From Cohnella ginsengisoli (GTDB lineage Bacteria > Bacillota > Bacilli > Paenibacillales > Paenibacillaceae): a stretch of 64,000 bases of DNA. The DNA lies in assembly GCF_029525555.1 (NCBI RefSeq), contig NZ_JAPDHZ010000002.1, forward strand, positions 285,868-349,867, written 5' to 3'. Below are positions 35,971 through 44,296 of the stretch, one piece after another. A program made the position numbers and the translations under genes. Every line of letters begins with the position of its first letter. Positions within the stretch are counted from its first letter, which is position 1. Under the pieces are notes generated by a model, which did no database searches, was not told the origin of the DNA, and saw only the letters and a program-made list of their open reading frames with translations.

Positions 35971-36558
35971 TTATTGCGCGGGCTTGCCGGTGTTCAGCAT
36001 TTCCTTGATCCTCGACATCAGCAGCTCGGTAGCGGCTTCTTGGGCTTCCGGCGAACCGTCGCCCGCAAGCTTCTCCATGTCGAGCGGCGCCCCGTATACG
36101 GCTTTCATCTTCGTAAAGGGACGATAGCTACCGACAAGCGCTACCGGCACGACAGCCGAACCGGCGCGAAGCGCCATGCTCATCGCGCCCCGCTTGCCCA
36201 TGAGACCGACGTCCTTGCGCGTTCCTTCGGGGAAAATCCCCATCACCTTGCCTTCGCGCAGTATGCCGATTGCCGTACGGATCGCCTCTTTGCTGACGCC
36301 GCCTCGCTTTACCGGAAAAGCGCCAAGGTTCGTAATCAGCGCGCCGAAGCCGGGAATATTGAACAGCTCCGCCTTCGCCATATAGTGCACCTTGCGTTCG
36401 ACGCCGATTCCGAGCGCGATCGGATCGAGAAGGCTCGTATGGTTGCTGGCCAGGATCACGCCGCCCTCCGCGGGGATTCGCCCCGCACCTATGGCTTCAA
36501 AGCGGTACAATAGCTTGAACAGGACTCTGAGCAGCAATCTCGCAAATCGGTAAAGCAT
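35971..36558 (-). CDS. plsC: 1-Acyl-sn-glycerol-3-phosphate acyltransferase PlsC
   Basis: Makes phosphatidic acid from lysophosphatidic acid. The catalytic NHTSLLDP (HX4D, about residue 38) and FPEGTRKD (about 107) motifs are present. An N-terminal hydrophobic helix (RLLLRVLFKLLYRF) anchors it. It has 195 residues. It follows cmk by three bases; in B. subtilis cmk is followed directly by ypfD, so plsC is an insertion seen from that viewpoint. Confidence 0.95.
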   Translation of the reverse strand: MLYRFARLLLRVLFKLLYRFEAIGAGRIPAEGGVILASNHTSLLDPIALGIGVERKVHYMAKAELFNIPGFGALITNLGAFPVKRGGVSKEAIRTAIGILREGKVMGIFPEGTRKDVGLMGKRGAMSMALRAGSAVVPVALVGSYRPFTKMKAVYGAPLDMEKLAGDGSPEAQEAATELLMSRIKEMLNTGKPAQ

Positions 36559-36561
36559 CGG

Positions 36562-37267
36562 TCAATTCTCCCTTGCGGCGATCGCCTGCGCGGCCGCAAG
36601 GCCGAACGATACGATCTCGTCCACGATCTCGGCGATCGAGCGCCCCGTCGAATCGATCAGCCTGGCGTCCGCGGCCTGGCGCAACGGCGCGATATCGCGT
36701 TCGCTGTCCATCCGGTCGCGCAAAGCGATCTCTTTTTCGAGCTGATCGAGCGTAACGCCGGGCTTTTCCCCGAGCTCCAAAAATCTGCGCGTCGCGCGCT
36801 CCCGGGGCGAAGCGGTCAAGAAAACCTTGAGCTCAGCGTCGGGAAGAACGTGCGTACCGATGTCGCGGCCGTCCATGACGACGCCCTTGGCGGCAGCCAT
36901 CAAGCGCTGAAGCTCGGACATGCGGGACCGGACGGCGGCATTCGCGGAAACCGCCGAGACGGCAGCCGTCACCTCGCGCGTGCGAATCAAGCCAGTGACG
37001 TCCTTGCCGTCAGCCAATACGATCTGGCCCCCCTTCGCCGGGCAGCAGCGAGATGTCCAGTCCCGACGCGAGCGATGCCAGGCCGTCCTCGTCGTCCAAC
37101 CGAAGCCCGCGAGACTGCGCGACGAAGGTGACGGCGCGGTACATAGCGCCCGTGTCTACGTAAACGTATTGAAGCTCGCTGGCGACCAATCTGGCGACCG
37201 TGCTCTTGCCCGCTCCGGCCGGTCCGTCGATCGCAATGTTGATGCGGTGCGGATAACGTTCATTCAT
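36562..37267 (-). CDS. cmk: Cytidylate kinase Cmk (one frameshift)
   Basis: Phosphorylates CMP and dCMP. The P-loop [15 protein letters not shown] is at the N-terminus, followed by [13 protein letters not shown] and, in the second frame, [22 protein letters not shown]. Removing one C from the six-C run at 37028-37033 joins them as [22 protein letters not shown]. Restored length is about 234 residues. Confidence 0.95.
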
Positions 37268-37424
37268 GAAGTAGCAACAAGCCTCCTAGAGCGCACAAAC
37301 ATTGATGCATCCGGTCGAATAGACAGGAGGTCCATCGGCCTGCGGCAAGGCGGAGACGGAGCTGTTCGGCAACGCCTGCTTAAGCATAAAACTAGCCGGC
37401 GACCGCCTGCGCACGAATGAACAA

Positions 37425-37453
37425 ATTATACCACAGCATATATTCAGATGCAA
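37425..37453 (-). promoter_or_regulatory. Sigma-A promoter of the cmk-plsC unit
   Basis: TTGCAT and a perfect TATAAT are separated by 17 bp on the minus strand, directly behind the ypfB terminator. The leader to cmk is about 150 bases and shows no structure I can name. Confidence 0.75.
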
Positions 37454-37489
37454 AAAAGCAAGCCGAATAGACACGGGTCTATCCGGCTT
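37454..37489 (-). terminator. Rho-independent terminator overlapping the end of ypfB
   Basis: AAGCCGGATAGACC and GTCTATTCGGCTT pair with one mismatch, followed by GCTTTTTTGC. The stem includes the ypfB stop codon. Confidence 0.75.
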
Positions 37490-37673
37490 CGTAGGGTATT
37501 CCTTCGGCGCGTTCGCCGGGGACGATCAGCGTCCTGATCTCGGGCACGCGCAGCAGCAGCTGCGTGATTACGAGCAAGATTGCGCCGACCAAAACCGCCG
37601 CGCGCAGGTATCCGTCGATGCGCTCCGCCGCCCTTCCGCGATCCGAACGCCTGCGGTCTCCTTCGCCGTTCAT
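37479..37673 (-). CDS. ypfB: Small membrane protein YpfB/DUF5359-like (64 aa)
   Basis: A basic cytoplasmic N-terminus (MNGEGDRRRSDRGRAAERID) is followed by one span (AAVLVGAILLVITQLLL) and a short tail. Its place between ypfA and cmk matches ypfB of B. subtilis. The function is unknown. Confidence 0.75.
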   Translation of the reverse strand: MNGEGDRRRSDRGRAAERIDGYLRAAVLVGAILLVITQLLLRVPEIRTLIVPGERAEGIPYEAG

Positions 37674-37694
37674 GCCGCCACTGCCCTTCTAAGC

Positions 37695-38351
37695 CTAATC
37701 TTTTCTACGCTCGAGCTGCTTTTCGAAGCAATAGCGGATGATCTTCTGCTGATCGGTATCCTGGATGTCCTGGAACCTCATCATGACCAGATGGTGGTGC
37801 GGCTCGACGGGCACGATCCGGACGATCTCGGCTTCGAATTGCGCATGCGAGACGGCGCCCGATTTATAGCTCAACAGCAGCCAGCAGCTTGCTTTCATGT
37901 TCGGCGTAATCGGCCACTTGCGGTCGCATCTGAATGATACGCCGCCGCCGCCGACATCGTCGGTCAGCGCCGTAAAACGCAGCTTTTCGCCGAGCCGGAC
38001 GGCTATCTCGAGCTGCGCCTCGACGCGAAGGAAGCTTCTGCGCTGCTCCCTGGTGATCTGATCCGGATCGGGCTTCGGAATGACCAGCTGGCTGATGCCT
38101 TCCCTGCGTATCGAATGGACGTGGGCGCCGAACTGATGCTTGACGCCCTCGGACGTAAAGTATGTAAGCTTGAGTTCGTCCCCGGGCTGGGTCCGATGCA
38201 GCCTGCGCGTCTGCTCGTCTATCGGGATATCCACGTACAAAAACCGATCGTCCGCGTCCGTGACCCGCGATCTGAGCATGCCTGGCGGCCCATCGTCATT
38301 CGTCGCCGCATGGGGCTGAATGTAGAGCATTTGACCTATCTTGGGAAGCAC
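37695..38351 (-). CDS. ypfA: c-di-GMP-binding PilZ protein YpfA/MotI (flagellar brake)
   Basis: The N-terminal YcgR-like domain (about residues 1-95) is followed by a PilZ domain. The c-di-GMP motif RSFLR (about residue 105) is intact. The second motif, normally D-x-S-x-x-G, reads DVGGGG, so its Ser is Gly. In B. subtilis YpfA (MotI) halts flagellar rotation when c-di-GMP is bound; cheR in this window shows the organism is probably motile. Length is 218 residues. Confidence 0.9.
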   Translation of the reverse strand: MLPKIGQMLYIQPHAATNDDGPPGMLRSRVTDADDRFLYVDIPIDEQTRRLHRTQPGDELKLTYFTSEGVKHQFGAHVHSIRREGISQLVIPKPDPDQITREQRRSFLRVEAQLEIAVRLGEKLRFTALTDDVGGGGVSFRCDRKWPITPNMKASCWLLLSYKSGAVSHAQFEAEIVRIVPVEPHHHLVMMRFQDIQDTDQQKIIRYCFEKQLERRKD

Positions 38352-38426
38352 GCTGCACCTCCATGCGACTGCTGTATAATGTCGGATTCATGCGAACATC
38401 GTTCTAAAGTTCGTATTATCCTTTGC

Positions 38427-38435
38427 ATTATAGCA
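38427..38435 (-). promoter_or_regulatory. Extended -10 promoter for ypfA
   Basis: TGCTATAAT on the minus strand is a perfect extended -10 element about 80 bases before ypfA. The -35 region (CGGACAAG) is poor, as is common for this promoter class. Confidence 0.5.
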
Positions 38436-38524
38436 CGATCGCTTGTCCGGCGGCAGATGCCAAGCGGTCAAAATATTCAAATCCGCCGGACCGATTATCG
38501 GCCCGGCGCATTCAACCGAGGAGG

Positions 38525-39905
38525 CTACAAAATCGCTCTAGCCGAATCCGGGATCTGCTCGACCTTTTCTTCGATGCCCGTCTCCGCGTTAACGTAAATG
38601 CGATATTGCGCCCCGTTGATCTTGCCTGTGTATTCGTGGCACAACACTTCCTTGTCTTCGTCGTTCTCGATGACGGCCAGATGATGGCCGGTCACTTGAA
38701 GTTTCGGATGAAGCACCGACTTGGCTTTGACTTCGTCGACGGACGCTTTTCCGACGGCGAGGCCGGCCTCGCGATAGACATGGTCGGCCGCTTGCAGGCC
38801 GACGGCCTCCCCGTTGTCCAGCGCGATCCGCACGGTCACTTTGTCGGGATAGATCAGCACGCCGTTTTTCTCGGCTACGAAGGTGAATACCGCGACGTGA
38901 TCGTATTCGTCGTACGTGACAGGCGCCATGGAAGGATAGCCCTTCTCTTTTAAAAATTGGATCGCCTTCTGTTTGGCGGCTGCGACGTTTAAACTCCGGG
39001 TCTTGACGACGCGCGGGTTCATGAACCACAGCAGCTTTCCGCCCTTTGCCGCAAAGTCCATGACGATCCGCGGCTTCCCGGCTTCCTTGGAGGCGTCCTT
39101 ATTCCCGCTTACGGTGGCCGTATAGGTCGGATGATCGGTTTTGGTTCCGTTTTCGGAGATCATGATCTCCCGTCCTGAATCCAGAGAAGCGATGCCTAGG
39201 AATTCGCTTGCGTTTCGGCGAGCCTCCTCCGGGGAGATCTTCGGCCCCATGGCATTGCCGTGCGCGCGCTGAAGATGCTGGGAGGCGGATGAAGGTCCCC
39301 AGTCGTTTTCCGGGTAGGAGGACACCTTTTTGTCGACGGTCTTGAAGCCGTCGATAATGGAATTGTCGGCCGTTTGGTCGGCGCTCGCGATCGCGACTTC
39401 GACATCCATCCACCGCAGATGATCGGACAGCACCGCATCCTGAACTTTGCCAAGCTCCTTGTTGATGTCGGCCGCTTTGGCGTAAAGGGACTGCATCGTT
39501 TGCGTCTCTTTGTCGGACAACGGCTCCTTCGTAAGGTCACGGACCGACGTCCGGTAAGCAAAATCGGAGATGCGGGTCAAAAAAGTTTTCCGCCTGATTA
39601 AACGGCAGCAATGTAAGCGGAAGTTGGTTCACTTCGTTTTGTGCCTGGCTCGTAAGACGCCATACGTTGACCAAGCCTTTGCGCTGCATGCGATAAGAAG
39701 CGCTGTTAACCGCCAGCGTCTTGCCCAGCTGATCCTGCAAACTGCCCATATGGTTCGTCAAATCGTGAAAAGCCCGCTGATATTGGTTTTCCGCCTTGAT
39801 CAGCACCGCGTTTTTCTCTTGATGCTCCTGGTATCCCCAAAAAACGGCGCCCGCGAACAGCAGCGCGCAAAGCGGAAACATTACTGCGCTCAAGCGTTTG
39901 TACAT
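38525..39905 (-). CDS. ypeB: Germination protein YpeB (one frameshift)
   Basis: Spore protein needed to localise and stabilise the cortex-lytic enzyme SleB. An N-terminal span (VMFPLCALLFAGAVFWGY) anchors it. A helical domain and a C-terminal part with PepSY-like repeats follow (ISPEEARRNASEFLG, VAAAKQKAIQFLKEKG, ASVDEVKAKSVLHPKL). A six-A run at 39579-39584 splits the frame; removing one base gives AENFLTRISDFAYRTSV. Restored length is about 459 residues. sleB, its usual operon partner, is absent here. Confidence 0.93.
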
Positions 39906-39970
39906 AAAAAAACGGCCCCTTTCATTCCCAGACTACGGATTGCCGTTAGTGTGGGTATGAGGAGCCGCCT

Positions 39971-40129
39971 TTATGCATGGTTTTCTTCGATGTCGAATCG
40001 GTCCGCGTTGCCGCAAACGCACTGCCTGAACCCGGTGTCGACCTTTCCGCGTTCCCGCTTGCCCCGCAAAATGAACTTTTCCCCGCAGGACTTGCATCTG
40101 ATCGTCACTTTGACGCGCACGCTATTCAA
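39971..40129 (-). CDS. Small two-CxxC (zinc-ribbon-like) protein, 52 aa, TTG start
   Basis: The frame reads (M)NSVRVKVTIRCKSCGEKF, then RQCVCGNADRF. Two C-x(1-2)-C knuckles (CKSC and CVC) in about 25 residues suggest a zinc ribbon. The TTG start follows GAGGGGAAACA. It lies between prsW and ypeB, where B. subtilis carries sleB. Homology is not recognised. Confidence 0.6.
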   Translation of the reverse strand: MNSVRVKVTIRCKSCGEKFILRGKRERGKVDTGFRQCVCGNADRFDIEENHA

Positions 40130-40183
40130 TGTTTCCCCTCGCTCCCGGAACTGTTAATACCATTATGTCCAAATTCCGGGGCC

Positions 40184-40872
40184 TTAACCGCCTTCTTCGC
40201 GATGCATGAGCCTAAAAGGCGAGACGTCGTTTGCGCTTTGGACGTACCGGATGCCGCGGAACCAAAGCAGGAGCATGAACGGCACGATGATCCACATCCA
40301 CGTCCTGGGCAGCGACTGCATCAAGAAGTCGTAAATGCCGTGCCAAGCGATCGGCAGCACGAACGCCATCGACTGGAACAAGCGGGCTTGATTGCCCTTG
40401 GAGAACTTCGCTTTGCCCATGAAGTACCCCATCACGACGCCGAACAGCGCGTGTCCGGAAACCGGCAGCAGCGCGCGGACGAGCAGCGAGCCGAAGGTGG
40501 CGGGCTCGGCGAACGCGTACATCACGTTTTCGATCGTAGCGAACCCAGAGAGACCGCAGTCGCGTACACGATTCCGTCGTACGGTTCGTCGAACTCGGTA
40601 TGGTTGAAGACGATATGATAAAGAACGAACCATTTGAAAAACTCTTCGACGCCGGCGGAGATGACGAAAGAGAACGCAAAGGGCGATTCGCCGAGCCAGA
40701 TCATGAGTCCCCGCTGCACGATCATGATCGGCAGCACGATCAGCGCCCCGGTCACGAACATTTTGGACACCATCGACAGCGGCTCCGTATCGTACCGGTC
40801 CTTCCAGTAAAAATAGGCGAGCAAAGCGAGGCCGGGCGCGATAGCCGCAGCCAGCACGGAGAAGATCAGCAC
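40184..40872 (-). CDS. prsW: Intramembrane protease PrsW (one frameshift)
   Basis: Site-1 protease family member; in B. subtilis it cleaves the anti-sigma factor RsiW. Conserved features are SAGVEEFFKWFVLYHI (EE-x3 motif, about residue 75), GHALFGVVMGYF and WHGIYDFL. The frame breaks at 40542-40546, where one base is missing; adding it gives AVSLGFATIENVMYAF. This is one of the few deletions in the window. GTG start with AAGGAGG upstream. Restored length is about 229 residues. Confidence 0.9.
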
Positions 40873-40907
40873 GGCGAATCCCCTCCTTTCCTTCTGGTAT
40901 CATAAGC

Positions 40908-40963
40908 GCAAAAAAAGGACAGCCGCATTAAAAACGATCGCCGTTTTTATGCAGCATGTCCGT
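40908..40963 (-). terminator. Rho-independent terminator of mecA
   Basis: GGACATGCTGCATAAAAACG and CGTTTTTAATGCGGCTGTCC form a long stem with few mismatches around GCGAT, followed by seven T. It starts 15 bases after the stop. Confidence 0.9.
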
Positions 40964-40977
40964 CTGGGAGCGCCGAT

Positions 40978-41580
40978 TCAGGCGAAATGCTCCGTCAGCA
41001 CTTGCACGGCATGGGCCGGGATTACCAACTGACCGTATTCTTCAAGCACGGCCGGCGTCACGGAGGTCGCGTCGCCGTATTCCGCGAGAATCGCGATTAG
41101 CGCGTTATCGTTCGCGTTTTCGCCGGTGGACGGATCGAAGCACAAAATCCAATGGTTCTGGTATTTGTACATCCTACCCTCGTCCGTGATCTGGGACTTC
41201 AGCATCTTGGCGGCGCCGATCGCGTCCTCGATGTCCCGGAACCGATATATGATGGCTTCGCTCTGTTCAAGCGTGACTTCCATTTCGTACACTTCTTCGT
41301 CGAGCTCTTCCTCGGCGCCCGCCTCGGAATCCCTCTCCATTTTGCCCCTCGTGACGATGACGACCATGCCTTGCGCGGGCATCGCGAACACCTCGACGGC
41401 CAGCGGCCCGGAAGCGTCGAAGCCCAGCTCGCTGTATGCCTGATCCATCATTTCGCTGAAGAGCTCGTGAACCTTCGGAATTTCCCGCCACATGTCTTCC
41501 TTCTGGATCCCGCGTTCCGACAGATCGTCAAAGGTAAGGAAAATCCTAATCTTGTCTTGGCTAAGCCGCTCCATCCTCAT
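40978..41580 (-). CDS. mecA: Adaptor protein MecA
   Basis: Adaptor that brings substrates such as ComK to ClpCP. The N-terminal domain (MRMERLSQDKIRIFLTFDDLSERG) is canonical. An acidic linker (AGAEEELDEEVYEMEVT) leads to the C-terminal domain (YRFRDIEDAIGAAKML, YKYQNHWILCFDP, ILAEYGDATSVTPAVLEEYG) that binds ClpC. About 200 residues. The ATG at 41580 follows GGGAGGAT. Confidence 0.93.
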   Translation of the reverse strand: MRMERLSQDKIRIFLTFDDLSERGIQKEDMWREIPKVHELFSEMMDQAYSELGFDASGPLAVEVFAMPAQGMVVIVTRGKMERDSEAGAEEELDEEVYEMEVTLEQSEAIIYRFRDIEDAIGAAKMLKSQITDEGRMYKYQNHWILCFDPSTGENANDNALIAILAEYGDATSVTPAVLEEYGQLVIPAHAVQVLTEHFA

Positions 41581-41609
41581 GACAGGATCCTCCCTTCTGC
41601 ACACGATGG

Positions 41610-41675
41610 GTGATAACAGCGTATGACGCGGCAGGCGATACGTGTGTATTTTGTGCTTTAACATATGTTATCACT
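41610..41675 (-). promoter_or_regulatory. Inverted repeat upstream of mecA
   Basis: GTGATAACA (41610-41618) and TGTTATCAC (41667-41675) are perfect inverted repeats 48 bases apart. The right arm overlaps a 12-bp palindrome, TAACATATGTTA. The region lies about 30-95 bases before mecA, in an A+T-rich gap. It may be an operator or a leader stem; no family is assigned. Confidence 0.4.
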
Positions 41676-41768
41676 TCTACCCTTGAAATGCACTAGCCAA
41701 AACCCACAATTTTAAGTATAGAATGAACCGCTGCCGCGACTCTTTCGGGCCGAGTGCATGTCTGGCAT

Positions 41769-41810
41769 AAAAAAAACGGCGTCTGGCGCCTCCCTTCCGG
41801 GAACACGCCG
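41769..41810 (-). terminator. Terminator of the YtxH-like gene
   Basis: CGGCGT and ACGCCG pair around an internally structured loop, followed by a run of T. Confidence 0.65.
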
Positions 41811-41829
41811 CGACGCCGCCGCGGGCGAT

Positions 41830-42177
41830 TCAAATCCGGTGCTGCCCGCTCTCCGCGAGAATTTCGTTAACGTCTTCGCGGACGCCGGGATCCTTGGAGA
41901 CGATGCTCGCGATCTCTCCGAGGCTGTCCGCGCCGGTTTTTCTAGACGCCGTTTGCTTGAAGCTCTCGCTCGCGTGTTCGCCTCTGCGTTCGGCATGGTC
42001 CGAACCGGAGCGCATGTCGAACATTTTGCCGAGCGCGCCCTCCTTCATGCCGAAGGAGCGGTTTTTAAGCTCGCGGCCGAGCATGCCGGCCGCGACGGAC
42101 CACTTCGGACTGCGGCGAATCGCGACTGTCAGCGCCGCGCCCACGATGCCGCCTATGACGAACGTAGCCATCTTCAT
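41830..42177 (-). CDS. YtxH-like small membrane-anchored protein (115 aa)
   Basis: The N-terminus MKMATFVIGGIVGAALTVAIRRS is one span with Gly spacing like YtxH-family proteins. The remainder is charged and soluble. The function is unknown, and the family assignment is only by general look. Confidence 0.6.
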   Translation of the reverse strand: MKMATFVIGGIVGAALTVAIRRSPKWSVAAGMLGRELKNRSFGMKEGALGKMFDMRSGSDHAERRGEHASESFKQTASRKTGADSLGEIASIVSKDPGVREDVNEILAESGQHRI

Positions 42178-42350
42178 GCTATCGCCTCCTCTTCACGATT
42201 TTTGACAGCTGTTAAGCCTAATGCGGATCCACGCTTAGTTTGGCCTCTGCGAACCGCGTCATCCCGCTTAAATTCAGGAAGAAGATTGGACGCCTCGGGC
42301 GGCGGGTATGGTACAATCGTTAGAAGCTCCAGCTCAGCCGAAAGGAAGTC

Positions 42351-43244
42351 ATGTACATGCCGAAAACCGCCAAAGGCTGGTACGCCGTCGGCGTGCTGGC
42401 CGTCGCCCTGTCCGCATGCGGGGGCAACGGGGACGGGAAGGCATCGCCTTCCGCCGCCATCCCGACCGCTACGTCAACGCCGGCACCTACTTTGGAATCG
42501 TCCTCCACAGCGCCTGCTGCCGAAGCATCTCCATCAGCATCTCCGACGCCGTCGCCCACGCCGACGCCGACCGCGCCGGCAGTGCCGCAGTCCGCCGAGA
42601 AGACTTACAAAATGAACAAAAACTACGACATCGTGCCGATCGACAAATCCGCGAACAGTGCAAAAGTCGTGCTTCTGACTTTCGACGACGGTCCGAAGGA
42701 CGAAAAAACGCTGAAGCCGATTCTCGATACGTTGGATAAGCATCATGCCAAAGCGATCTTCTTCGTCAATGGCTACCGCGTCAAGGCGCATCCGGAGCTG
42801 CTTAAAGAGATCGACCGGCGGGGCCAAACGATCGGCAACCATTCTTACGAGCATATCCAGCTCGGCAAGGAAAACGCCGAATCGATCAAGGCGCAGATCG
42901 GGAAGGTCCAGGATATCGTCGAAGCGACGGTCGGCAAGCGCCCCGTGTTCTTCCGGCCGCCCAACGCCTCTGCGAACGACGACGTGCACAAGATCGCGGC
43001 CGACAACGGACTTTTGTTCATGACGTGGTCCAACGGTTCCTTGGACTGGACAATGTCCGGTACGAAAATCAAAGACAAAACGAAGGCCATCGTCGACAAC
43101 GTGACGGAGCAGCTTCATGCGGGCAGCAACATTTTAATGCACGAGCTGTCCTGGACGGCAGCCGCGTTGGACCAGTTGCTGACGACGTTGGAAGGCAAAG
43201 GATATTCGTTTGTCGATCCTTCGGCCATCGAGACCGGCTTTTAA
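42351..43244 (+). CDS. NodB-type polysaccharide deacetylase lipoprotein
   Basis: Removes acetyl groups from cell-wall or other N-acetylglucosamine polymers outside the cell. The signal peptide GVLAVALSACG has a lipobox with Cys near residue 23. A Ser/Thr/Pro-rich linker spans about residues 28-80. The NodB domain has LTFDDGPKDEKTLKPIL (motif 1, metal Asp), NHSYEH (motif 2, two His), RPPNASANDDV (motif 3) and ILMHELS (motif 5). AAGGAAG precedes the ATG. It is the first plus-strand gene. Confidence 0.92.
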   Translation: MYMPKTAKGWYAVGVLAVALSACGGNGDGKASPSAAIPTATSTPAPTLESSSTAPAAEASPSASPTPSPTPTPTAPAVPQSAEKTYKMNKNYDIVPIDKSANSAKVVLLTFDDGPKDEKTLKPILDTLDKHHAKAIFFVNGYRVKAHPELLKEIDRRGQTIGNHSYEHIQLGKENAESIKAQIGKVQDIVEATVGKRPVFFRPPNASANDDVHKIAADNGLLFMTWSNGSLDWTMSGTKIKDKTKAIVDNVTEQLHAGSNILMHELSWTAAALDQLLTTLEGKGYSFVDPSAIETGF

Positions 43245-43245
43245 A

Positions 43246-43297
43246 CAAAAAAAGCGACGCTTTCCGTTTCGCTGGGCGAACCGGAGGCGTCGCTTTG
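43246..43297. terminator. Bidirectional terminator between convergent genes
   Basis: AAAGCGACGC and GCGTCGCTTT form a perfect 10-bp outer stem with T- and A-rich flanks on both sides. It can serve the deacetylase on plus and the small membrane protein on minus. Confidence 0.85.
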
Positions 43298-43300
43298 ATT

Positions 43301-43606
43301 TTACACCGTCGAATAATGCTCGTATCCCCACCAGAGCAAAAAGCCGACGAGCCCCGAAAACAAAGCGAGCAGCAAGCGGTAAAACCATTTGCTGTAGCTT
43401 TTGCGGGCCGAAGGATGCACGACCGCCCTGGGCGGCATGCCGGTTTCGGGCAATCCCGAAGCGGCCGCCGCTTCCGCAATCGCGAGCTCCAGCTGTTCGA
43501 TCGACAGCGGTTCGTGATCGGCGGCTTCCTTCTCGTCCGGCGACAACGCGTGCCGCTTGGCTTCTACGTATTTATCCCATGCTGTCGGACGACGCTCCTC
43601 GCTCAT
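43301..43606 (-). CDS. Hypothetical C-tail-anchored protein (101 aa)
   Basis: A charged cytoplasmic N-terminus (MSEERRPTAWDKYVEAKRHALSPDEKEA) ends in one span near the C-terminus (RLLLALFSGLVGFLLWWG). Its ATG overlaps the stop of the CPBP protease gene by one base, and GAAGAGGAG precedes it. It is likely a functional partner of that protease, but no family is recognised. Confidence 0.65.
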   Translation of the reverse strand: MSEERRPTAWDKYVEAKRHALSPDEKEAADHEPLSIEQLELAIAEAAAASGLPETGMPPRAVVHPSARKSYSKWFYRLLLALFSGLVGFLLWWGYEHYSTV

Positions 43607-44202
43607 TACTCCTCTTCCCTCCGGTACCTGATGATGATCCCCATCGTGAGATCGACTAAAAAGTGAGTAAATATTGGCGCCCAGATAGTCCCCGTGTACG
43701 CAAGAAGCCATCCGAGACCGTAGCTGATAGCGAATACCATGCCCGTCGGAATCCAGTGACGCAGGTATCTGACATGGATGGCGGCGAAAAGGATGCTCGT
43801 CCAATAAGGTCCGAACGCATGCTGGATCGCGCCGCGGAACAACAATTCTTCGCAAATGCTGACCACCGCGCACAGCAAGGCGATGTGCCACAGCGGCCGT
43901 TTGCGGAAAATCCGCTCGTTGACGCCGCCGTCGTCCTTCGCCTCGTCCGGGATCCATCTGGATATGCCGACGTCGAACGCGACGACAAGCACGGCCAAAC
44001 CGGCCGCCCAATAGAGAATCGACGGCGAACCTTGAAAGCGGAATATTTCCAATATATTCTGCCCCTGAAAAAACGCCCAGGCCAATCCGATAATGAAAGT
44101 AAGCGCCTGCGTGGCGTACAAGTTGATGAGCAGCATGTTGTCGCTGAGCTCGTCTACGGTCACTTTTCTTAGTTTTATGTTTTTAATGTCGAATTTAGGC
44201 AT
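43606..44202 (-). CDS. CPBP-family intramembrane metalloprotease (CAAX/ABI type)
   Basis: About five or six spans in 198 residues, with the family motifs SICEELLFRGAIQH (EE-x3-R), FAAIHVRYL (motif 2, with His) and FTHFLVDLTMG (motif 3). Members process prenylated or bacteriocin-related proteins or confer self-immunity; the substrate is not visible here. It is divergent from the anchored unknown gene on plus. Confidence 0.9.
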   Translation of the reverse strand: MPKFDIKNIKLRKVTVDELSDNMLLINLYATQALTFIIGLAWAFFQGQNILEIFRFQGSPSILYWAAGLAVLVVAFDVGISRWIPDEAKDDGGVNERIFRKRPLWHIALLCAVVSICEELLFRGAIQHAFGPYWTSILFAAIHVRYLRHWIPTGMVFAISYGLGWLLAYTGTIWAPIFTHFLVDLTMGIIIRYRREEE

Positions 44203-44296
44203 GTTACCTCGTCTGATGTAAATTTTTGTTATGTACGTATGCTAATTATTTCCTTATACTTAAACTAATCATGTCGATCTACACGAGGAGTCTTAA

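Noticed and set aside
37286..37474. A 62-residue frame in the cmk leader
   Set aside because: It covers the cmk promoter and part of the ypfB terminator, has no ribosome-binding site, and its composition shows no protein-like pattern.
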